Shown one piece after another: positions 1 to 5,581 of a stretch of 6,845 nt of DNA. The notes beneath the pieces are model-generated. The model searched no databases, had not been told where the DNA came from, and worked only from the letters and a program-made list of their open reading frames with translations. The translations under genes and the position numbers were made by a program. The DNA is from Candidatus Bathyarchaeota archaeon (GTDB taxonomy: Archaea > Thermoproteota > Bathyarchaeia > 40CM-2-53-6), in contig VBAY01000082.1 in assembly GCA_005883085.1 (NCBI GenBank), positions 1 to 6,845 on the forward strand, in the 5' to 3' direction. Numbering within the stretch: the stretch's first letter is position 1; every line of letters begins with the position of its first letter.

Positions 1-1058
1 AGCGCTGCTTCGAAGTCCTAGTCAACTTCGCCCTAGAGAACAAACCAGACATTCTTCTAATCGGTGGAGACTTCTACGATGGTATTCTGCCCGGTAATCC
101 TACTAGAGCGTTCGTGGCAGAGCAGTTCAAGCGCTTACATGAGAAGAATATCAAAACCGTTCTCGTGAGCGGCCACCACGATACTCCACGCAGCGCCGAG
201 CAGGGAGCCTCCCCTCTTGCTGTCCACGCAAGATCCGGACACATCTACTTTCTACATGAGCAACATCCGACGAGCAAAGAGTTCAATCTCGGAGGCGAGA
301 CTGTCAACGTAATAGGGATGAGCCTCAATCCATCCTTACCGGCCGATGCAGATCCCCTCGCCGGTCAAGAGGTCAACCGAGACGGAGACATCAATATTTT
401 CCTGACACACTATCCGATCGATGGCTTCGACGGCTACTTCGGCCAAGAAACCCATATACAGAAATCATCTATCCCGAGAAACCTCCAACTCTTCGCCTCA
501 GGCCACCTCCACAATTATCAGAGAAAAACGATCAACGGAACCCCAGTCATCTATCCTGGAAGCACCGAGCGAGCCTCATTCAACGAAGAAGGTGAGAAGA
601 AAGGATTCGTCTGGCTCGAACTCGACAAGACAGGAATAGTCCAGCAAGAGTTCCATCCAACTCCCGCTCGACCTATGGAAACCCTTGAGTTTCGCGTCGT
701 CGGTGAAGGAAGCCTCACGCGACAAATAGAAGCATCCTTAGAGAAGAGAATTGATGACGAAAAGATACTTCGCGTAAGAGTTCAAGGGAAAGTCACGCTG
801 GATCAGCTCTCAACATACAAACGATCCGCACTCTACACTTACGCACAGGACAAGTTCTTCCACATCGAATTCGACGAAGAACAACTGAACGTCTTGTCGA
901 TGGTTCCGTTGGAATCGCTTCCGAAGACCACCCCGCTCCAGGAATTAGACCGGACATTCCAGAACCTGCTGGAAAAAGCGGGAGACCAAGAGAGACCCTT
1001 GGTCCAAGAAGCTTGGAAGCTCACAGTCGCGAAACTTCAGGAGGAGGGAGTCGACTGA
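1..1058 (+). CDS. mre11: Mre11/SbcD-like DNA repair exonuclease, 5'-truncated by window edge
   Basis: This is a calcineurin-like metallophosphoesterase of the Mre11/SbcD/YhaO group, the nuclease partner of Rad50-type ATPases in double-strand-break processing. The frame is open to the left edge (first full codon at 3; 351 residues visible). The missing N-terminus, perhaps 25 residues, would hold the first metal motif (DxH). Visible motifs, counted from the first full codon: GDFYD (D23, bridging Asp), GHHD (58-60 with preceding Gly), LTHYP (H136) and GHLH (H168, H170). Next come the family-typical PVIYPGSTER stretch, a capping-domain-like region, and a C-terminal helical segment (about 315-350) that is a candidate Rad50-binding helix-loop-helix. 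The oddity is GHHD in place of the usual GNHD: the metal-bridging Asn is replaced by His58, while the catalytic His59 is kept. The GTG at 114 is internal and not a start, because the GDFYD motif lies upstream of it. The gene overlaps rad50 by 4 nt, so the two are surely cotranscribed. Confidence 0.92.
   Translation, partial: RCFEVLVNFALENKPDILLIGGDFYDGILPGNPTRAFVAEQFKRLHEKNIKTVLVSGHHDTPRSAEQGASPLAVHARSGHIYFLHEQHPTSKEFNLGGETVNVIGMSLNPSLPADADPLAGQEVNRDGDINIFLTHYPIDGFDGYFGQETHIQKSSIPRNLQLFASGHLHNYQRKTINGTPVIYPGSTERASFNEEGEKKGFVWLELDKTGIVQQEFHPTPARPMETLEFRVVGEGSLTRQIEASLEKRIDDEKILRVRVQGKVTLDQLSTYKRSALYTYAQDKFFHIEFDEEQLNVLSMVPLESLPKTTPLQELDRTFQNLLEKAGDQERPLVQEAWKLTVAKLQEEGVD
1040..1048 (+). promoter_or_regulatory. 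Strong Shine-Dalgarno that decides the rad50 start
   Basis: A purine run, GGAGGAGGG, lies inside the last codons of mre11 and ends 6 nt before the CTG at 1055. It pairs well with the archaeal anti-SD (CCUCC). No ATG, GTG or TTG lies in frame at a fitting distance downstream. It therefore favours initiation at CTG 1055 over the TTG at 1013, which has no comparable purine run in front of it. Confidence 0.7.
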
Positions 1059-3421
1059 AACTTCTAAGCCTCTACGCTCACAACTTCAAGAAGCTCAAAT
1101 TCTCTCAGCCGTTACCCTTCTCAGAAGGCATCTCGCTAATCACAGGATTGAACGAGAGCGGTAAATCCACCATCCTCGACGCGATCCTTTTCGCTCTCTT
1201 CGGCAGGATGATTCGTCCCAGCCAGAAGCCGAGCAACGAGGAGATTCTAAGCTACGGAACCGGCGAAGCGCAAGTAAGACTCGAGTTCGCCATTGGCGAC
1301 CTCAGATACCGAGTAGTAAGAGAGGTTCACAAGACGAGACCGAATCGAGCGCAGCTCTACGAGCTCGGCAGTGACGGTCGACAGAAAACCTTAGCCACGA
1401 CTATGAATGACACGACTAGTGAAATCGAGCGACTCCTAGGAGGCATCACCTACAACGAAATTGTCGCGAGTAGCGTTGTCGCACAGAAAGATCTTGAACG
1501 ACTAATCAAGCAGAGACTAGACGATCGAAGGAAAGTTGTCAACGTATTCCTGAACCTAGACAGCTTCAACACGGTACAGGACCAGCTTGATGGTGAGAGG
1601 TCTCGCATTGAGGGCACGGCCAGAAATCCGGGCCACCTAACCGTTGAACGTGAGCGTCTCCAATCGCTTCAAGACCAGTTGAAGAGATACAGGGAAGCCG
1701 AGACCCAGCTTGCAACTCTGACTGAGAGGATTCAGAAACTCAAGTTAGAACTTGCAGATGTGGAAAAAAGGTTTGCAACCACCGATTCTCTGCACAAGAC
1801 TCTGAAACTATACGATGACGCAGTGAAGCTTCAACAATCTCTTAATCAAGAGATTCAGGACAAGTCGCGTCTAGCAGAGACTCTCCAGCGACAACTCGCA
1901 GGGATTTCTTCTCAGAGAGAAGAACTGGAGAAAGCTCGATCAGAAATCAACCAGTTCTCTGAACTTCCCGAGATAGAATCCCAGCTTGCACAGGCATCGA
2001 GTATGCTTGAGGAACTTCAGTCCGCCGAAATTCGGCGAGTTCAGTTGGAGGAGTCCAAAGACAGCCTGCGTGCCAAGATCGCCGAGAAGACAAAGGAAGC
2101 TTCAGTTCTTGGGAACCCCAAAATGTTCGAGTCCAAGCCGAGGAGGGTCTGGACATATCTCATCTCCACCTCGGCACTGGGCACTGGAGCTATCCTTTCC
2201 TTCTTCCTCGGGCTTCCCCAAGTCGCGGTTGCCTTCGGGTCCTTGGCCATAGCTTCCCTCCTCTTGCTGTCGCGACAGATTGTTTCTCTCTCGCAACAAG
2301 CTAGCAGCTCGAGACTTGAGCAAGAGCAAATGGCGGGCCAGCAGTTAATCCGCTCATGGGAGAACGAGCTTGCAGAGACTCAACAAAATCTGACGGCAAT
2401 CGATACAGACGTTGTTGGAAGATCCCAAAATCTTCTGGAAAGACTAAGTTCTATTTCGCGATACTCTGCAAAGGTCGAAGGGACGAAGGGTCCTAAGGCC
2501 GTTTTCGAGACCGTTTCCGCCCTATTCGATAGCGAGAGACAATCGCTCCAGTCTCTCGAGGCTAAGGTGAAATTACTTGGGCAGCAGTTGAGAGAAGAAC
2601 CGCAGGTCAAAGAACGGCTTGACCTTATCCAGAGCGAGATTAAACAGGTCGAGAGGAAATTCAGGTCGGCTCAGTTGCCCGGTCTCCCGGAAGGACTGAC
2701 CTTCTCCGAGACGCTCCTTGAAGAGACCGCTGAAGCGAGAGATTCGCTAAAGGAATCAGTTTCAAGAAACAGGGCCCAGATCGAAGATTCGATCTCGCGA
2801 CAACTAGAGCTACGCCAGTTACTGGAGGAGAGCATCGATCTTGACCACCAAGTTCAGACCCAGATGAAGAAGGTGATGATTCTTGAGAAGGACTGTGCCG
2901 TCATCAAGCTTTCTGTCAAGGGATTGGAGCAAACATCAGAGTCGTTGCGGAACCGTGTCAAGCCCCAGGTCGAACGCTACATGGGACTCATTCTCCCAGT
3001 GATAACCTCGGGAAAATACAAAGCAGTACAACTCGATGAGGACTATACTGTCAGAGTCTTTGACCCTGAAGCTGGAGAGTTCAAGCCGAAGGAGGTTTTC
3101 TCTGGGGGCACAGAAGACCAGCTCTTGCTGGCAATGAGGCTGGCTTTTGCTCTCGCATTGATACCTCAGGCCAAGGGTCATAATCCTGAATTTCTATTCC
3201 TCGATGAGCCTCTGGGCAGTTCGGACAGAGTTCGCCGGGAAGGAATTCTCGCACTGCTCCATCAAGAACTGTCACAGAACTTCAAACAGATCTTTCTGAT
3301 TAGCCATGTTGGAGATCTTGAAGCGGAGGCGGATACGATAATCCAGATGGATAATGGCGCGATTCGCGAAGTTGTCGGGAGAAAGTCTCCACCGCGACAA
3401 CCAGTCGCGGTTCCCGCGTGA
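1055..3421 (+). CDS. rad50: Rad50/SbcC/YhaN-like SMC ATPase with a transmembrane hairpin at the coiled-coil apex
   Basis: This is an ABC/SMC-type ATPase partnering the upstream nuclease (788 residues from CTG 1055). Seen in order: N-terminal strand KLLSLYAHNF, Walker A GLNESGKST (31-39), a Q-loop candidate (Q144), a long coiled coil (about 180-360), two hydrophobic helices (about 365-385 and 389-408), a second coiled coil (about 410-640), signature SGGTEDQ (683-689), Walker B FLFLDEP (D717, catalytic E718), D-loop SSD (722-724) and switch His in ISH (H751). All ATPase motifs are intact. Canonical Rad50 (about 880 residues in Pyrococcus) dimerises through an apical CxxC zinc hook. Here there is none: the only cysteine is C614, far from the apex. 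The head motifs and mid-coil membrane segments resemble bacterial YhaN, partner of YhaO. The start was chosen because Rad50 homology begins exactly there (MKLL-like LKLL), a strong SD precedes it, and CTGA overlaps the mre11 stop. Using TTG 1013 would add 14 non-homologous residues. Confidence 0.9.
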   Translation: MKLLSLYAHNFKKLKFSQPLPFSEGISLITGLNESGKSTILDAILFALFGRMIRPSQKPSNEEILSYGTGEAQVRLEFAIGDLRYRVVREVHKTRPNRAQLYELGSDGRQKTLATTMNDTTSEIERLLGGITYNEIVASSVVAQKDLERLIKQRLDDRRKVVNVFLNLDSFNTVQDQLDGERSRIEGTARNPGHLTVERERLQSLQDQLKRYREAETQLATLTERIQKLKLELADVEKRFATTDSLHKTLKLYDDAVKLQQSLNQEIQDKSRLAETLQRQLAGISSQREELEKARSEINQFSELPEIESQLAQASSMLEELQSAEIRRVQLEESKDSLRAKIAEKTKEASVLGNPKMFESKPRRVWTYLISTSALGTGAILSFFLGLPQVAVAFGSLAIASLLLLSRQIVSLSQQASSSRLEQEQMAGQQLIRSWENELAETQQNLTAIDTDVVGRSQNLLERLSSISRYSAKVEGTKGPKAVFETVSALFDSERQSLQSLEAKVKLLGQQLREEPQVKERLDLIQSEIKQVERKFRSAQLPGLPEGLTFSETLLEETAEARDSLKESVSRNRAQIEDSISRQLELRQLLEESIDLDHQVQTQMKKVMILEKDCAVIKLSVKGLEQTSESLRNRVKPQVERYMGLILPVITSGKYKAVQLDEDYTVRVFDPEAGEFKPKEVFSGGTEDQLLLAMRLAFALALIPQAKGHNPEFLFLDEPLGSSDRVRREGILALLHQELSQNFKQIFLISHVGDLEAEADTIIQMDNGAIREVVGRKSPPRQPVAVPA
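2147..2275 (+). other. Predicted transmembrane hairpin replacing the Rad50 zinc hook
   Basis: This segment encodes about residues 365-407 of the ATPase. The first helix is about 21 hydrophobic residues (VWTYLISTSALG... to FFLG). A tight LPQ turn follows, then a second helix (VAVAFGSLAIASLLLL). KPRR precedes the first helix and an Arg follows the second. By the positive-inside rule both coiled-coil arms would be cytoplasmic, with only the turn reaching the outer face. Neither helix contains Asp, Glu, Lys or Arg. Coiled-coil heptad-like sequence flanks both sides, so the hairpin sits at the fold-back point of the antiparallel coil. Confidence 0.8.
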
Positions 3422-3439
3422 CACTCTAAGATCGTTCGA

Positions 3440-3823
3440 CTATCTGATGTACAGTGAAACGGTAGGTGCTTGCAGAGCCTTCAAAGCTTGCAAGAGAATC
3501 TGCTCAGCAATCCTGGCATCACCGACTTCGGAGAGGAGAGACGTCCAGAGCATGTACACGCTACCTTCGTTCTCTGTTGCTTGAAAAAAGCCCAATCTTT
3601 CGAGAGAGGATATCGATTGCTGGAAGCGCTCTGATCTTGATGAGAGGCCGACCGTTATGGTCCAGTCGCCAAGCTTGTCAAGGCTGACGCCCACAGTTGC
3701 ATCAGAGAGCGCAATCGACAGACCAGACCCGCGCCTCAACGAAGCGTCAACCATTGCTGCCAAGGACCTTTGTTCGGCTAGATCAAAGTCAAGTCTGGAC
3801 TCTGGCTTCCGGTTCTCTGTCAT
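3440..3823 (-). CDS. Small protein of unknown function
   Basis: I do not recognise this 127-residue protein. It starts at ATG 3823-3821; the first upstream in-frame stop (TAA) is 10 codons before it with no alternative start between, so the start is well bounded. A GGGGTG-type SD lies about 10 nt upstream. Codon use resembles the neighbours, and the product alternates plausible helices and strands: helix about 11-31, strands about 35-60 (SIALSDATVGVSL, WTITVGL), helix about 64-78, strand about 87-96, helix about 102-118. There is no signal peptide, membrane segment, cysteine or obvious catalytic motif, so it is probably a soluble cytoplasmic alpha/beta protein. It is convergent with rad50 (18 bp between stops) and divergent from dph2. 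Overlapping plus-strand frames are shorter and less protein-like. It is probably a real gene, but with no family support from sequence alone. Confidence 0.68.
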   Translation of the reverse strand: MTENRKPESRLDFDLAEQRSLAAMVDASLRRGSGLSIALSDATVGVSLDKLGDWTITVGLSSRSERFQQSISSLERLGFFQATENEGSVYMLWTSLLSEVGDARIAEQILLQALKALQAPTVSLYIR

Positions 3824-3831
3824 AGACTCAG

Positions 3832-3840
3832 CCCACCCCT
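3832..3840 (-). promoter_or_regulatory. Possible ribosome binding site of the small minus-strand gene
   Basis: Read on the minus strand this is AGGGGTGGG, ending 8 nt before the ATG at 3823. It matches the archaeal SD AGGAGGTGAT apart from one missing A. It supports, but does not prove, that the 127-residue frame is translated. Confidence 0.4.
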
Positions 3841-3858
3841 GACACCGGGCTTAACAAT

Positions 3859-3874
3859 CGTGTTACCTAACACG
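3859..3874. repeat. Perfect 7-bp inverted repeat, candidate operator in the divergent gap
   Basis: CGTGTTA, a 2-bp CC spacer, then TAACACG, with both arms perfectly complementary. It lies 36 bp upstream of the dph2 TATA box and 35 bp upstream of the small minus-strand gene. The symmetry and size fit a dimeric HTH-type repressor or activator site. It is too short, and lacks a following T-run, to be a convincing terminator. Confidence 0.45.
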
Positions 3875-3909
3875 CTACCGCGAAGGAAATCGTACCCGTT
3901 TCTCGGGTG

Positions 3910-3917
3910 TTTATATT
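3910..3917 (+). promoter_or_regulatory. Archaeal TATA box for the dph2-methyltransferase operon
   Basis: TTTATATT is the clearest A/T-rich octamer in an otherwise GC-balanced gap. Transcription would be expected about 25 bp downstream, near 3937-3940, giving a leader of roughly 20 nt before ATG 3959. That leader has only a weak SD-like GTGA at 3948-3951. No convincing BRE is visible. The reverse strand reads AATATAAA, so it could also serve the divergent gene, with a leader of about 60 nt. Confidence 0.6.
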
Positions 3918-3958
3918 GGGCTCCGCCCTTTTGGTAGCTTCTCTCCCGTGAATTTGAC

Positions 3959-4966
3959 ATGTCGATGTTCGACCTCGAAGAGGACAAGCTCCTAGCTGAG
4001 ATAACGGGGAGAGGTGCCCGAAGGATACTGATTCAGCTACCCGACGGTCTGAAGAACGAAGGCACCCGACTTGCCGGGCTGGTTCGAGAGAAAACGGGAG
4101 CAGACGTATTCGTTTCCGCTGTGCCTGCCTGGGGAGCATGCGACCTCTCCTTGGATGCCGCAACCCGGCTGAAAGCTGATCTGCTCGTACATTACGGTCA
4201 TAATGAATTCCTTCGCGACGCTTCCAACGGAGTCCCAGTGGTCTACATTCCTGCAAAAAGCAATCATGAGATTATTCCAGTCGTGGAACGAACTGTTTCC
4301 CTTCTACAAGGCAAGAGCATCGGCCTCGCCACGACAATTCAGCACCTGCACAAACTTCCTGAAGCTACTAAGCTCTTGGAAACGAAAGGCTTCAACGTTC
4401 ACACGCCGGGACGAGGCCCTTGGGCCCACGAGACCGGACAAGTTCTCGGCTGCGACTACTTCGGACTTAGGAGGATTCAATCTCAGGTCGACTCATTCCT
4501 AATCATAGGTAGCTACTTCCACGGTCTCGGCGCTGCTCTCTCTGTCGAGAAACCGACGATTCTAGCAGATCCCTACGATGGAACAGTCACGGTCCTAGAC
4601 CAGGACAGAGACCGGATAGTGCGGCAACGATACGCAATGGTCGACAAGGCGAGGAGAGCTGGTACTTTCGGAATAATTGTATCAACGAAGCCGGGACAGA
4701 GCAACCCACAGATCGCTCTTTCGATTCTCAAGCAGGTCGAGGAAGCAGGCAAGAAAGCCGTGATCCTCTACGCGGATGAGGTCATCCCACAGAAACTACT
4801 CGACTTCACCGATATCGACGTCTTCGTTGATACTGCGTGTCCCCGCCTTGCCCTAGACGATCCTGAAAGATTTTCAAAGCCTATCATCACCAGAGACGAG
4901 ATCATGGTTGCTGTCGGGGCTTGGACTTGGGAACAACTCCTCGAGCGGGGCCTGGTCCGCCTATAA
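3959..4966 (+). CDS. dph2: Diphthamide biosynthesis enzyme Dph2 (2-(3-amino-3-carboxypropyl)histidine synthase)
   Basis: Dph2 carries out the first step of diphthamide synthesis, moving the 3-amino-3-carboxypropyl group of S-adenosylmethionine to a histidine of elongation factor 2. It does so by non-canonical radical chemistry on a [4Fe-4S] cluster; in archaea it acts as a homodimer. The 335-residue length is normal. The three cluster cysteines are present, one per repeated domain: C61 (WGACDLS), C165 (LGCDYFG) and C294 (DTACPRL). These match the spacing known from Pyrococcus horikoshii Dph2. Other family features are the early IQLPDGLK (25-32), DLLVHYGHNEF (74-84), FHGLGAAL (187-194) and GTFGIIVSTKPGQ (235-247). 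A stop (TAG 3935) lies in frame just upstream, so only ATG 3959 or ATG 3965 can be the start; 3959 is used, with no strong SD. The gene leads an operon with the methyltransferase gene that abuts its stop codon. Confidence 0.96.
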   Translation: MSMFDLEEDKLLAEITGRGARRILIQLPDGLKNEGTRLAGLVREKTGADVFVSAVPAWGACDLSLDAATRLKADLLVHYGHNEFLRDASNGVPVVYIPAKSNHEIIPVVERTVSLLQGKSIGLATTIQHLHKLPEATKLLETKGFNVHTPGRGPWAHETGQVLGCDYFGLRRIQSQVDSFLIIGSYFHGLGAALSVEKPTILADPYDGTVTVLDQDRDRIVRQRYAMVDKARRAGTFGIIVSTKPGQSNPQIALSILKQVEEAGKKAVILYADEVIPQKLLDFTDIDVFVDTACPRLALDDPERFSKPIITRDEIMVAVGAWTWEQLLERGLVRL

Positions 4967-5581
4967 TTGGTAGAAGAACGAACAGTCTCTAAACGCCAAC
5001 TGGAAATCCAGCTCGGAAAACTGAAGATCCTTCAGACCCCACAACTACGACTAGAACAATATCCCATTTCCGCCAAGGTAGCAGCTGAACTGCTCTTTAT
5101 GGCCGGGTTCGAACATCAGGACTTGCAGGGTGAAACAATCGATCTCGGAACAGGGACCGGACGTCTAGCCATTGGTGCCGCTTTGATGGGGTCCAAGAGA
5201 GTTGTAGGTGTGGACATGGATGAGAAATCTATTGCAATAGCAAGAGAGAATGCGATTTCGGCAGGGGTCGATGTCGAATGGGTCGTATCGGACATCAAAG
5301 ACGTCATTGGGAGGTACGACACGGTGATCATGAATCCTCCATACGGGACACGGGCTCCTCATCTCGATGTCCGATTTCTTGAGCGAGCGTTCGAGCTTGC
5401 GCCTGTTTCGTATTCGGTTCACAAGAGTTCGACTCGAGAGTTTCTCAGGCGCTTTATTGGAAAGAGAAACCGGAAGGTTGATGCCGTGTGCAGCATGAGG
5501 ATGGGCATTCCTCATCTTTTTCCTTTCCATCACAAGAAATGGGAGAGTGTCGAGGTTGACTTGTACCGGGTAACATCCTAG
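4967..5581 (+). CDS. METTL5-like RNA N6-adenine methyltransferase
   Basis: This is a class I SAM-dependent methyltransferase of 204 residues, close to human METTL5 (209), which makes m6A in 18S rRNA with partner TRMT112. Seen in order: N-terminal helix and LEQYPIS (30-36, METTL5-like LEQYPT), motif I DLGTGTGRLAIGAA (59-72), motif II GVDMDEKSI (D83 and D85, SAM ribose site), catalytic motif IV NPPYGTR (123-129), then SVHKSSTREF (150-159) and a C-terminal VEVDLYR strand, both hallmarks of the METTL5 subgroup. The NPPY motif indicates methylation of an exocyclic amino group, most likely adenine N6 in small-subunit rRNA; the target is inferred by homology. The start is TTG, directly after the dph2 TAA and in the same frame, where METTL5 homology also begins. 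No good SD is seen, so translation may depend on reinitiation after dph2. Its TAG stop overlaps the stop of the convergent MMPL gene. Confidence 0.9.
   Translation: MVEERTVSKRQLEIQLGKLKILQTPQLRLEQYPISAKVAAELLFMAGFEHQDLQGETIDLGTGTGRLAIGAALMGSKRVVGVDMDEKSIAIARENAISAGVDVEWVVSDIKDVIGRYDTVIMNPPYGTRAPHLDVRFLERAFELAPVSYSVHKSSTREFLRRFIGKRNRKVDAVCSMRMGIPHLFPFHHKKWESVEVDLYRVTS

Noticed and set aside
1013..1054. TTG 1013 as the rad50 start
   Set aside because: It has no SD, would overlap mre11 by 46 nt, and adds 14 residues outside Rad50-family homology; CTG 1055 has an SD and starts at the homology boundary.
114..1058. Start of the nuclease at GTG 114
   Set aside because: The metal-binding GDFYD motif lies upstream in the same open frame, so the gene begins before the window and 114 is internal.
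1055..3421. A zinc hook (CxxC) in the Rad50-like protein
   Set aside because: I read the whole protein: the only cysteine is residue 614, in the second half of the coiled coil, so no hook is present.
3354..3842. Plus-strand frames overlapping the small minus-strand gene
   Set aside because: They are short, shifted fragments with unnatural composition; the single minus-strand frame with bounded start and SD explains the region better.
3867..4256. 129-codon minus-strand frame across the dph2 start
   Set aside because: It is antisense to the conserved N-terminus of dph2, very rich in Arg, and has no recognisable fold or motif.
5165..5533. 122-codon minus-strand frame inside the methyltransferase gene
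   Set aside because: It is antisense to the conserved SAM and NPPY motifs and has a low-quality, Arg-rich composition.
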